Origin: Craterostigma plantagineum
Lineage: Eukaryota > Streptophyta > Magnoliopsida > Lamiales > Linderniaceae
DNA length: 64,000 nt
NCBI GenBank assembly: GCA_027422505.1
Contig: JAPQWV010000416.1
Location: 186,001-250,000, forward strand
Reading direction: 5' to 3'
Positions 43,945 through 54,742 of the stretch are shown piece by piece; the stretch's first letter is position 1, and every line of letters begins with the position of its first letter. Below the pieces are notes generated by a model that was given only the letters and a program-made list of their open reading frames with translations, had not been told where the DNA came from and did no database searches. Position numbers and translations under genes: made by a program.

Positions 43945-44266
43945 CTCCTCCTCCTTCTCCTTCTTTGGTTCTTCGCTACTGATTTCCGCGAATTTGAAGA
44001 TCTGAGAGAATTCGTAGGAAATAAGGTAATATTATGCCTTTCGCTTTATGGCGGGAATGGAAGGAAGGGTTGAGTTTCCCGCCATTACTGGCTATGCGGG
44101 TCAGCCCATTGGGCTTACGGGTCTTGAAAAAGGGACTGAAATAATAAAGCAGCCCAAGCAACTGAATAAAATTATTAATATATTATTAATTTACAAAAAT
44201 AAGACAGGATAATTAATCCATTCCATCAACGCAAAGCAGTACAATTGATCATTTATTGTCTCGTCC
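43945..44266. promoter_or_regulatory. Bidirectional MCM6/nicotinamidase promoter with E2F sites
   Basis: Only 322 bases separate the two start codons. Two E2F-type motifs are present: GGCGGGAA at 44050-44057 and TTTCCCGCC at 44075-44083. Site II-like CAGCCCATTGGGCTTACG lies at about 44103-44120 and CAGCCCAAG near 44152. E2F control of plant MCM genes at G1/S is established; whether the nicotinamidase shares it is inference. Confidence 0.75.
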
Positions 44267-45252
44267 ATGTCGTCGTACAAGAAGTTCGAGGTCCGAACGA
44301 GGGAACCCGACCCGAAATCGTGCGCGTTGTTGGTAATCGACCTTCAGAACTACTTCGAGTTGACGGCGCGGCCGATACTGCCGGCGGTCAACGCGACGAT
44401 CGACCTCTGCCGTCGAGCGAAGGTGCCGGTGTTCTTCACGCGCCACTGCCACAGATCCTCCGACGACTACGGCATGCTCCACGAGTGGTGGGACGGGGGA
44501 CTCATATTCGACGGCACGCAGGATTCGCTTCTCATACCCGCCTTGGACCGGCGAAGGCCCGACCCGGTCATCATCAAGAACACCTACAGTGCTTTTGCAG
44601 GTACTCTGATTGAATCTTCTCTGCTTCTTTCGGCTGGAATTTAGTTCTAGATATTGTAATTCGTGGGTTTTAGCTGCTTATTTTGTGAATCAACATGCAT
44701 ATAGCTGCGGTGTAGAACAGGGTAATTAATACTTTCTTTTGAGCTTCTGTACGAAGAATTTGGGAATTCGTCGTATCTCTGTCTCCTATTGCATGGAAAA
44801 TATAGGTTTCTGTAAGATCATGATCAGTTATGTCGAAAGCTGAGTTGCCAAGACTACGTTTTTTTTTCCATCTCTTCACTGGTTAAATACTCACCGCCAA
44901 TTGATATTCTAATTACATATACATTTCTTTTCTTGCTGGTAATAGCTATCATCGTTTGACAATGTCTGAGAATTTCTATCTTTTGTGAGAATTACAACCT
45001 TGTTCAGGCACGGGTTTAGAAGAGAGGCTGAAAGAGATGGGAGTGAAGGAAGTCATAATAACGGGCGTAATGACCAATCTTTGCTGCGAAACGACGGCGA
45101 GAGAAGCGTTCGTTAGGGGTTTCAGGGTTTTCTTCTCCGCAGACGCAACAGCTACATCTTCTTCTGAGTTGCACGAGGCTACTCTGAAGAACATGGCCTA
45201 TGGCTTTGCCTACTTGGTGGATTGTAATAGGATTTCTAAAGCCTTTTCTTAG
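44267..45252 (+). CDS. Nicotinamidase (isochorismatase-like hydrolase, NIC2/NIC3 type)
   Basis: Two exons, 44267-44600 and 45008-45252, give 192 aa. Isochorismatase-fold motifs: [12 protein letters not shown] with the catalytic Asp, FFTRHCH, the catalytic Lys in [10 protein letters not shown], and the nucleophile Cys in [17 protein letters not shown], followed by FSADATAT. The pattern and length fit Arabidopsis NIC2/NIC3, which convert nicotinamide to nicotinic acid in NAD salvage. The bioinformatic separation from related isochorismatase-like hydrolases is not absolute. Exon 1 is GC-rich compared with its intron. It lies head-to-head with MCM6. Confidence 0.88.
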
Positions 45253-45727
45253 ATCGTATGGAGAGATCCCATCCCATACATAACTAGTTTTTTAGTGCAC
45301 TTTGATCAATCAATACGGTCGTGATGTTCGCTGCTTTATTACTATCTGTTTCAAGACACAAACGCTGTACTCACTCTCTAATGTTTCTGAGAAATTCCCG
45401 ACTTTGAGTTAAAGAGTGGTGAAGTAAAGAATCGCACAATTGTGGTCAAGATATCAAGAAGGCCCACAACCCACCAAAATATCAATATAGATTTTCTTTG
45501 GAGCTGTAATATCGTGTATAGATTTCTCATTGCCATGTGGCAAAACAAGCACCTGTATCACGACCTGAAGAAAATCTAGTCTGCTCAACCAATAGCCAAT
45601 CAGATGCTCACATGACAGACGTTGTGATCTACAAAATCATCCGAGTTTCGGTATATAACATCTTCAGCTACTAAAGCAACTTCACAGCACTAGAAATAAA
45701 GAGAAGAGAAAGAAAACACAAAAGAAA
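45253..45727 (+). promoter_or_regulatory. LHCB2 upstream region with TATA and CCAAT boxes
   Basis: A TATA element (TATATAA, 45652-45658) sits about 70 bases before the ATG. Two CCAAT boxes lie at 45589-45593 and 45596-45600. AAAATCT at 45571-45577 resembles the CCA1-binding site of Lhcb promoters. The 5' part of the region also contains the nicotinamidase 3' UTR. This fits a light- and clock-driven photosynthesis gene. Confidence 0.65.
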
Positions 45728-46614
45728 ATGGCAGCTTCAGCAATCCAACAATCTGCCTTTGCTGGGCAAGTCGGCTTGAAGCCACAGAATGAGCTCATCA
45801 AGAAAGTAGGCAACCTCGGCGGCGGCCGCTTCACCATGAGACGTACTGTCAAGAGCGCTCCTCAAAGCATTTGGTAAGAACTTCCTTCAACCTTCGACAA
45901 AATTCAATTTCTGACATTCATTCGACTGCGCCCTAAAAATCAGAACTTTGCTCAAATTGCAGGTACGGCCCAGACAGACCCAAGTTCCTCGGCCCCTTCT
46001 CCGAGCGAACCCCATCGTACCTAACCGGCGAATTCCCCGGCGACTACGGCTGGGACACCGCCGGCCTCTCCGCCGACCCGGAGACCTTCGCCAAGAACCG
46101 CGAGCTCGAGGTCATCCACGCGAGGTGGGCCATGCTCGGCGCCCTAGGCTGCGTCTTCCCCGAGATCCTCGCCAAGAACGGCGTCAAGTTCGGCGAGGCA
46201 GTGTGGTTCAAGGCCGGCGCTCAGATCTTCTCCGAGGGCGGACTCGACTACCTCGGAAACCCTAATCTGATCCACGCGCAGAGCATCTTGGCCATATGGG
46301 CGACCCAGGTGGTGCTGATGGGGTTCGTCGAGGGCTACAGAGTCGGCGGCGGCCCACTCGGCGAGGGTTTGGATAAGGTCTACCCCGGCGGGGCTTTCGA
46401 CCCGCTGGGCTTGGCCGACGACCCGGAATCTTTCGCTGAGCTGAAGGTGAAGGAGATTAAGAATGGAAGGTTGGCTATGTTCTCCATGTTCGGTTTCTTC
46501 GTTCAGGCGATTGTTACTGGGAAAGGGCCGATTGAGAACTTGTTTGACCACGTGGCAGATCCTGTGGCTAATAATGCTTGGGCTTATGCCACCAACTTTG
46601 TACCTGGAAAATAA
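45728..46614 (+). CDS. LHCB2: Chlorophyll a/b-binding protein of LHCII, type II (Lhcb2)
   Basis: Two exons, 45728-45873 and 45963-46614, give 265 aa. It begins [20 protein letters not shown] (transit peptide), then [20 protein letters not shown]. The RRTVKS segment around the mature N-terminus, with Thr not followed by the Lhcb1 insertion, is the Lhcb2 signature and is the STN7 phosphorylation site for state transitions. Three transmembrane helices carry [36 protein letters not shown] and [20 protein letters not shown], and it ends [14 protein letters not shown]. The single intron after the Trp codon is the position typical of Lhcb2 genes. It works in the thylakoid as a peripheral antenna of PSII. 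The second exon is GC-rich. Confidence 0.97.
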
Positions 46615-46793
46615 GATTTATCTCTTAATCAGCCAATGTATATTACGTGTCTTAAATTATGAACTTTCTTTATGGCATATATTTCTATTATAAATCAAAA
46701 ATATTTATTGCAGTTAAACCGTGATATAATATGAGCAAATTCTTAAACTACGTTTTGGTAGGGTCAGTCCTCGAAAAGAATAACCCTTCAAAA

Positions 46794-47025
46794 ATAAGCG
46801 TATGCCGCTTATATGCAGCAGGCGCACGGTATTCTTTAGTAAAAGGCGAAAGAATAGTTCGCTATGCGCCTACTGCACGGCTGCGTGGCTTGGTTAACGC
46901 TGAGAGCCTGAGACTCTTGTACTTATATGCTGGGGATCGCTTACTTCTCGAATTCGTAAGCGGTGTGGGACGAAATACTATCATAGACTAGTGCTGTAGT
47001 TGGGCCTGCTGACGGGCCCAATAAA
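46794..47025. other. Hairpin-rich locus of unknown nature
   Basis: Several close inverted repeats occur in 230 bases. ATAAGCG (46794-46800) pairs with CGCTTAT (46806-46812). TGCAGCAGGCGCA (46814-46826) pairs at 12 of 13 positions with 46865-46877, enclosing TATTCTTT (46830-46837) against AAAGAATA (46849-46856). CGCTTAC (46938-46944) pairs with GTAAGCG (46956-46962). TTGGGCC (47000-47006) pairs with GGCCCAA (47015-47021), overlapping an AATAAA at 47020. CTTATATGC occurs twice (46808, 46922). The GC content is above that of the flanks. An 86-codon frame is open across most of it but resembles nothing I know. I cannot assign a class. Confidence 0.6.
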
Positions 47026-47296
47026 GTTGTGCTGTATTTTACTCAACAGTCTGCAGAGCGAATATCTTAATTGTTAGTCTAGTCTCAGTATTTTATTATT
47101 TTTTATTTTATAAGCTTGGCATTTTTTTTTTCTCAAGACAGGCATATTTCGTCCAATCACTAAAATTTGTGCTTAATTGATTTTGACGAATGCACTGCAT
47201 ATATACAAACCCATGATAGTTAGCATACTATTGGCCTATGCCAACAATTTTTTTGTCTCGGGAAATAAGGGATCCAAGAAACATCCACAAAAATAC

Positions 47297-47720
47297 TTCG
47301 TAAACAGGGATGACAATTGGGCGGGGTGGGGATCTAATCCCCGTCCCCGCGATGCATTCTGGGACGAAATCGTCCCCGTCCCCGCGGGAATCTCCGCCCG
47401 TTAAGCTTTTTTATAAAAATAATATTTTTAATATAATATATAAATTTGAATATATTTTTGTTATAAATATTATATAAATTGTAATTGTATATATTATCTG
47501 TATTAATCTAATATTATTCTACTATTATTTAAATTATAATTTAATATTATATATTATATAATATATAAAAGGGGGCTCCGGACGGGCGGGGATCCCCACG
47601 GGGAAAATCATTCCCCGTCCCCGGCCCGAGGGATAAGATCTCGGGGATTCCCCGCCCCGTCCGGGGCGAATCCCCGCGGGGACGGAGAATTCCCGCCCCA
47701 TTGCCAACCCTGTTCGTAAA
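47297..47720. mobile_element. hAT-type MITE with 8-bp target site duplication
   Basis: The element spans 47305-47712 (408 bases). It is flanked by perfect copies of TTCGTAAA (47297-47304 and 47713-47720). Its ends are imperfect inverted repeats, CAGGGATGACAATTGGGCGG at the left against CAGGGTTGGCAATGGGGCGG read inwards from the right. An 8-bp duplication and CAGGG termini are typical of the hAT superfamily. The outer 100-130 bases on each side are extremely GC-rich with reiterated CCCCGTCCCCG/GGGGAT words; the middle (about 47408-47565) is nearly pure AT. No coding capacity. The perfect duplication suggests a fairly recent insertion. Confidence 0.9.
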
Positions 47721-47814
47721 GATCACTAAGTGCCTCTCTATATATAAATTAGAGACGACACACACACAAACGCTCATAAATAAATTTAAAGAAGAAAATC
47801 TTTACTACATAGTA

Positions 47815-48072
47815 ATGGAGGCAGGGAGACACGACGAGGCGAGAAATATTCCTACCATGGCCGATGGCGGTTGTTCGCTGTTGTTACTACAAGAAAGATT
47901 CAAGAGACCGCACAGATTAAAGAACACGAGAGAAGAGAGAAAGCACCATCGGCGGAAAGTTGCTTCGTCAAAGCCGGGGAATGATGATCACGATAACTAC
48001 GATTATGAAGATGATCCCATATTACTAGCATGTTGGCACAGCTCACGCCGTTTCACCCGCAAGCTATCATGA
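47815..48072 (+). CDS. Small basic orphan protein (85 aa)
   Basis: I do not recognise this protein. The ORF runs from ATG 47815 to TGA 48072, starting MEAGRHDEARNIPTMADGG. A basic centre follows (KNTREERKHHRRKVASSK), then an acidic stretch (NDDHDNYDYEDDP), and the end is SSRRFTRKLS. No signal peptide or membrane segment. Support for a real gene is the context: a good TATA box at 47741-47748 about 70 bases before the ATG, an A-rich leader, and a composition different from the AT-rich spacer. A hAT-type MITE ends 28 bases before the TATA box. It could also be a chance ORF. Confidence 0.45.
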   Translation: MEAGRHDEARNIPTMADGGCSLLLLQERFKRPHRLKNTREERKHHRRKVASSKPGNDDHDNYDYEDDPILLACWHSSRRFTRKLS

Positions 48073-48585
48073 TGAGACCGAAGAAAGAGATCAGAATCGT
48101 TTCGATGGTGGGGATGATATAGGCAAGACGACGACGACGTAGATACTTCTCTTCATCTATAGAGACATGGCTTATTGTATTTCTAGTTGATGTATCATTA
48201 CAAGCTAAGGCTTTGCTTATGATCCTGTGATAAACGGCTGCCTTTGGCAAATCACCGGCATTTCAAACTACATGTAGTAATGTTCTTGAGTTCATCAATT
48301 GTATTTCCAATTTTTTCTGGTTCGAATTGGAATTTGTTTTGGAAATATGACAAAAGTTGGGGTCTATTGGTGGTATTTAAAAGCGAAGGGGTTATAATAC
48401 AGTTATTCACGTCTTTGGGGTAATGGACGTAATTTGCATGCGGATTTGGTCGCTTGGTGTGAGGCCGTTTTCTCCAGAAGCTTCTCGTTTTGGAGTCTTT
48501 AAACCCCGAGCAGCTCTTAAACCCTAAAGGCTAAACCTTACTCAGCATCATCAGCAGTCTCGCTGCGAATCATCGGATATCGAGA
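48073..48585. other. Intergenic region with telo-box upstream of HSP90
   Basis: About 510 bases holding the 3' side of the small ORF and the promoter and leader of the mitochondrial HSP90. A telo-box-like AAACCCTAA at 48519-48527 lies about 60 bases before the HSP90 start codon. Confidence 0.5.
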
Positions 48586-51500
48586 ATGCATAGGCTTTCG
48601 AAGCGTTCAGTTTCAGCTGTTCTCCGCTGCGCAACCACTCGCTATCGACCTGCCGCTTCGTCGTTTACACTCGATCGTCAATCGGTATTTCATTAGCCCC
48701 TCATTTTTCTTTTTTGGAGATTTGTGAAAGCGAAGCTCAGTACCGTATTTTTTCCCCTTAGTTCTAATTTTTTTTTCTTTGCCTGCCGAATTGCTGCTCG
48801 AATTAGTTAAGAGCGTAGGTAGGCCACTGTTTGTGGGAGTCCCACGTTTTTTCCTTGTTTGAGTGGATGTTGTTGTGCTTCGATCTGGAGTGGGGAAGAA
48901 TTTTGTGTTGGAAAAAATCGTGTTGGATTTGTTTTGTTTATTTAGTTATTTAGCTTATGTTGATGCAAACAGACTGTTTCCTCTATGGTATCTAAGTTAT
49001 TAGTAAGCTTATGTCGATGGAAAGAATGCACGCGAGTCTGTCATTTTGATGTCATCATCTAGACTGTACTATTGTTTGTGAAAATAGAATTCATGTCACT
49101 GTTTGAGATTGTGTCGTGTCTCCTGTTTTATGATGTTGTCAGTCTGTCAGCGATGGCACGGCAAGAGGATGGCATTCTCTGTTGATGAACGGAAGCAGCA
49201 GTGACGGTGGTGTTACTAAACAATTTGGGACTGGCATTAGGCATTGTTTAATGTCTACAGCTGCTGCATCTGACTCATCGCCAGTCGAAAAGTATGAGTA
49301 TCAAGCAGAGGTGAGCAGGCCTTTCCTTCTCTTTTTCTAATGTTTAGCAGACGTAAAATTAACTGAGTCGGGCGTTCACTTAGTGGAATTGTTGGACAGT
49401 AGCTAATATGTGCAAATTCCATGTTTTTTCATGCAGGTTAGCCGTCTTATGGACCTTATCGTGAACAGTTTATACAGTAATAAGGATGTGTTTCTGAGGG
49501 AGCTTATCAGGTAGGTTTGGGACGAATGTCATGGAGCGTGTTTTTTCATATGTTCTGTTTAGCACAGATTCCACATTTAGGGTGTTTAAAACTGGTTACG
49601 ATTATGCATGGTTCTGGAAAAAGTTTATTTTGATAGCAAGTTCGAATATTTCAATAATATTTGTTGAGTGAGTTAAGACATATTATTGACCTTAGCTTTT
49701 ATTCCAGCAATGCAAGTGATGCCTTGGACAAGCTACGATTCCTTAGTGTTACAGAGCCCAATCTTATGAAGGATGCAGTGGATCTTGATATTCGTATACA
49801 GTGTGACAAAGACAATGGAATAATAACACTGACGTAAGTACTAATCTAGTTATGCGCACCATTTTCGTCTATCTGATTTTTCATCTGGATGCGATTGGTT
49901 TTTGTTGCAGTGATTCTGGGATTGGCATGACCCGCCAAGAGCTAGTGGAGTGCCTCGGTACAATTGCACAAAGTGGGACTGCCAAGTTTTTGAAAGCATT
50001 AAAGGTGCTTTCCATCATTCGATATTACACCTGTGTTTACTGTTTTCTCCATTCGTAAGTCTTCATTCCTGGCGTTATTAATCATTTACTAACTATTCTG
50101 CAGGATAGCAAAGATGCTGGTGTGGACAGCAATTTGATTGGTCAGTTTGGTGTGGGTTTCTATTCAGCCTTCCTTGTTGCGGAGAGGGTATGTGGCTTGT
50201 CAGCCAAAAGATTTTATCTCCTTTGGAGCTAATTTCTTCTATATATTTCCCCTTTTCCCTTTAAATATGTTCACTCTTACAGCTTTCGTATTATTTACCA
50301 CATAGGTTGAGGTCTCAACAAGGCATCCTAAGTCTGATAAACAATATGTATGGGAAGGTGAAGCCAACTCTAGTTCTTACACCATCCGAGAAGAGACAGA
50401 TCCGGCAAAGTTCATTCCACGGGGAACTCGTCTTACTCTGTATCTGAAGGTTGCCGTTGGACTTAAAATCATTTAGTAAGATTTTGCTCGTACATGCGTT
50501 ATCTTAGAACCTTACCGTTATTTCTTTCTATGCAGCATGATGACAAAGGTTTTGCTAATCCTGAGAAAATCCAGAAGCTTGTGAAAAACTATTCACAGTT
50601 TGTTTCTTTCCCAATCTACACGTGGCAAGAGAAAGGGTACACAAAAGAGGTAAACTATAATGTAGTTCTAAGCTGATCCGGTAATTTTAATCCAACATTT
50701 TGTACTCATTCTTGTGTGTTTACAAGTACTATATCATGTTGATGGAACTTTCACCTTGCTTTGCCACTTTATCATCATTCTATCTATATTCTATCCTTTT
50801 TTGCCATTTCTAGTGTTTCCTGAGATTGGTAATTATGTAGGTTGAGGTTGACGACGATCCAGCTGAAGCCAATAAAGCTGAACAAGATGGGCAAACTGAG
50901 GTATTGTGGCAAACACTAATATTAATTAGTTGCAACCACATACGGAGTCTATAAATTATTTCTAATGCCTGTGATGTAACAGAAAAAGAAGAAAACTAAG
51001 ACAGTAGTGGAAAGGTATTGGGATTGGGAGCTTACAAATGAGACTCAACCTATATGGGTACGTCCATATGTACAAGTTTTTACTCTATCTTAATGGAAGC
51101 TTGTTTTCTTCAGAAATGTATTTATTACACGATATGCAGCTCCGTAATCCTAAGGATGTTACCACGGAGGAGTACAACGAGTTTTATAAGAAAACATTCA
51201 ACGAGTACTTGGAACCGTTGGCCTCCTCACACTTCACCACCGAGGTAAGTGTTGACAATTCGTTTCTTGATCCGGTTGAATTTAAATCGCAGCTTCATAA
51301 TTTTTTTGTTTGATTGAATGTAGGGTGAAGTGGAGTTTCGGTCTATACTATACGTGCCATCTATATCAGCTGGTGGGAAAGATGACATAGTCAATCCCAA
51401 GACCAAAAACATAAGGCTCTATGTGAAACGTGTTTTCATTTCGGATGACTTTGATGGAGAACTGGTGAGCTCAGAATAAAGTATCTTAGCCCAGATTTTC

Positions 51501-53356
51501 ATTTTGTCATTAGTCCTTTGTTGTTAATAACCGTATTTTTATGGTGCCTTAGTTCCCGCGGTATTTGAGCTTCATTAAAGGTGTTGTAGACTCAAATGAC
51601 CTCCCACTGAATGTCTCGCGCGAAATCCTTCAAGAAAGTCGCATTGTAAGTATATTGCAAGTGCATGTTTAAAGAGGCTAGATGTTTCTCGTTCATCTGT
51701 ATTCAGGTTTACTTTCTAGTTTCTACCATTTTTTTGGCTGCTAGGTGCGCATTATGAGGAAACGTTTGGTCCGCAAGGCATTTGACATGATTCTGGGGAT
51801 ATCCATGAGTGAAAATAAAGATGTAAGTAACCTTGATCATTCTTTGCATTCTGGAAATTCAAGATTGGCAACTTCCGATGGGTTTCATTGTCTTTTCACA
51901 ATTTCCAGTCAGTACGCTTTCATATATACTGTACTTTATGGGCCTGTCTCTGTGCAGGATTATGATAAGTTCTGGGAAAACTTTGGCAAGCACATAAAGT
52001 TAGGTTGCATTGAAGATCGCGAGAACCACAAGCGCATCGCTCCTTTGCTGAGGTTCTTCTCATCTCAAAGCGAGGAGGACATGATCAGCTTGGATGAGTA
52101 CATTGAGAACATGAAACCTGACCAGAAAGATATCTATTTCATAGCTGCAGACAGTGTAACTAGTGCAAGGAACACACCTTTCTTGGAGAAGCTAGTTGAG
52201 AAGGATATTGAAGTATGTCCTATGAACATAACTTGCATTCTGCATGTTGTTGTAACATTTACATTTGCCCTGGACTAACCTCTTTCATAAAATAGGTTCT
52301 GTTTTTGGTGGATCCTATAGATGAGGTTGCACTCCAGAATCTGAAATCATACAAGGAGAAGAACTTTGTTGACATCAGCAAAGAAGATTTAGATCTGGGT
52401 TAGTTCATCCATCAGAGAACCACCTCTGCTACTATTCCCATTTTCTGAAATTCTCAATGTCTGTTCTTGTTCCGCTGTGCCTACTAATATGGTAACAGGT
52501 GACAAGAATGAGGAGAAGGAGAAAGTGTTAAAGGAAGAGTTTGGCCAAACTTGTGAGTGGATCAAGAAACGCCTAGGTGATAAAGTTGCAAGCGTTCAAG
52601 TCTCCAACCGTTTGAGCACATCGCCTTGTGTTCTTGCATCCGGAAAATTCGGTTGGTCTGCTAATATGGAAAGGTGAAATCCTTTCTTCACTGTAGACGT
52701 ATAATATATGCATAGTGTATGCGTACTCGAGCACAGGACCTATACTTAACCTCTCTATCTCACTGCAGGTTAATGAAGGCACAATCGCTTGGTGACACAT
52801 CCAGTCTGGATTTCATGAAAAGCAGGAGAGTTTTCGAAATAAATCCAGATCATCCGATAATCAAAACCTTGAACGTATGCTTTCCTACTCTTTTCTATTT
52901 ATTGATTCTTTTGGTGCGTAATCCCTAAATGTAAAAGCATTCCATGTCCATGAATTGCAGGCTGCATGCAAGAACAGCCCAAATGATGATGAAGCCCTGA
53001 GAGCCATTGATCTTCTGTACGACACAGCGTTGATTTCCAGTGGTTTCACTGTGAGTAGCCAACATCTCTAATATCCATCCCTTCTTTTCCAATCAGCATT
53101 GAAGTCTCTGCATATATTTTCCTTTTCTTTTCCATGTTCAAAACCACGATGCAATTTTCTCTTCCAGCCTGAGAGTCCTGCACAGCTCGGAGGGAAAATA
53201 TACGAAATGATGAATATGGCTCTCTTAGGCAAGTGGTCTGCCTCGGCAGCCGATTCATTTGAGCAGCAAGTGAATCCCAATTCGAATTTTGTTCCAGAGA
53301 CTGTAGAGGCCGAGGTTGTGGAGCCCAGCGAAGCAAAGGTCGAAAGTAACCAGTGA
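48586..53356 (+). CDS. Mitochondrial HSP90 chaperone (HSP90-6/TRAP1-like)
   Basis: Twenty exons (48586-48684, 49143-49310, 49437-49510, 49708-49833, 49911-50004, 50104-50187, 50306-50449, 50536-50649, 50841-50900, 50983-51057, 51140-51244, 51324-51464, 51553-51645, 51745-51822, 51958-52212, 52296-52398, 52499-52673, 52769-52874, 52961-53050, 53168-53356) give 790 aa. An Arg/Ser-rich presequence without acidic residues ([20 protein letters not shown]) predicts mitochondrial import. The GHKL ATPase domain has [26 protein letters not shown] and [11 protein letters not shown]. The middle domain has [11 protein letters not shown] and [12 protein letters not shown]. The C-terminal domain lacks the cytosolic MEEVD tail and the ER KDEL, ending in a polar acidic stretch. 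It folds client proteins in the mitochondrial matrix with ATP. Confidence 0.95.
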
Positions 53357-53600
53357 AACCAACTAGAAGAAGCCGATGATTTATGTTGTGCAAAATAAGA
53401 AGTGCTGACAGTTGAAAACGTCCGAATTATTATCCTAGTTGTACTAAATTTTTACTGCTTTTGCTATTTATCTACATCTCCATCTTCACTTTCTACCCTT
53501 GTGAACATACGATGATTTAATGACAAAAGATGAAATAGGAATCAGCCTTTTCACGCATATCGCCATATGTCAATCTTATTACACACATCGGTGGTCAACC

Positions 53601-54742
53601 TCAAACAAAAGCATAGAAGAAAATGTCGTCGAGCCGATCATTACTAGGCGAATTTCCGCCGTAAACCAACAGCCCCTCCGCGCCGTCTTTCTGGCCGCCG
53701 GAAAATGCGCACCAACCCCTCGGCCCGGGATGTTCGCCGGAACCCGACGACCCGCCGTCCAAACGCTTCCAAACAAGCGATTCCGTGTCCAAACAGTAAA
53801 CTTCGCCGGAGAACTTCCCCGCCCCCAAATGACCTAAATCACTCGGATCAATCTCCCCGCCGTAGATGTAAATATTCTTCCCAATCCCAACCGTCGAAAA
53901 CACGCTCCTAGCGCTCGGCTTCTCGCCAGAAGTCTCCACGCAAACCCACTTCCCAGCGCTCAAATCGAAGCAATGAACATCGTCGAGCTCATCCCCCGAA
54001 AAACCGTAGACGACCCATATTTTCCCCCCAATCGAAGCCAAGCCCGGCCCGCCCCTCGGCTTACAATCTTCCCCCGGCGAAGGGAACTCAATCCATTTTC
54101 TCTCAGCAACATCGAAAGCCCACAAATCCTTAAGCCTCCCCCCCTCACCACAGCCTCCGAAGACGTAGATCCTCCTACTGTCAGAAGCCATGGAGTGGTA
54201 AGAACGGTGGGGCGGGCCGTAGGGGAGTAGCGCCCACGCGGTGGTGAGAGTGTCGAAGGCGTAGAGCTCGTTCAGCTCCTTGTGGGTTGAATCTCTGCCT
54301 CCGAAGATGTAGATCGTCTCGCCCACGGAGGCCATCGTGACGCCGACGCGCGGCGGCGGGACTTCGCCGGAGGCCGGCGAGACGGACCACGTTTGGGCGA
54401 TGAGGTCGAAGACGTATAGGTGGTTGTCGACGGGGACGCGAGGAGTGAATTCGCCGCCGAAGGCGTAGAGTTTTTGGCCCACGACTGCGATTGCGTGCGA
54501 GCTTCTTGACCCAGGGCCTTCGCCCCTTTGCTCTAGCTGCGAAGTTACGCGAGAGGTTAATGGAAGAGATTATTTCGATAAAAATACCCACTCATAACAA
54601 GTTCAGTACCACCACAGAGCAATTCGATGAGAAAGAAAAGCTATGGGGGGAGGGGATGGGATATGAGCTAAATCGAAAGGAAAATCGATAAAAGCTGAAG
54701 ATTCAGATCACATACCTTAACCCATTTGCCCTGAAGAGCCAT
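53601..54742 (-). CDS. Kelch-repeat protein, nitrile-specifier protein 5-like
   Basis: Two minus-strand exons: 54716-54742 (only MALQGKWVK) and 53601-54536, giving 320 aa. Five to six kelch blades are visible: GSRSSHAIAVVGQKLYAFGG, RVGVTMASVGETIYIFGG, RSYHSMASDSRRIYVFGG, GPGLASIGGKIWVVYG, RSVFSTVGIGKNIYIYGG and a last blade ending LLVYGGNSP. The 9-codon first exon and the LEQRGEGPGSRSSH lead-in match NSP5-like genes. In Brassicales such proteins steer glucosinolate breakdown to nitriles with iron as cofactor. Homologues occur in plants without glucosinolates, where the role is unknown, so the name reflects similarity only. The stop is 245 bases from the HSP90 stop on the opposite strand. Confidence 0.88.

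Noticed and set aside
46731..46991. 86-codon ORF after LHCB2
   Set aside because: It spans the hairpin cluster, has no recognised motif and no promoter context. The open frame is better explained by the unusual composition of the structured locus.
46739..47048. Solo LTR or retroelement remnant (TG start, AATAAA, CA-like end)
   Set aside because: I found no reliable TG...CA ends with target duplication, no primer-binding site and no polypurine tract. Not called.
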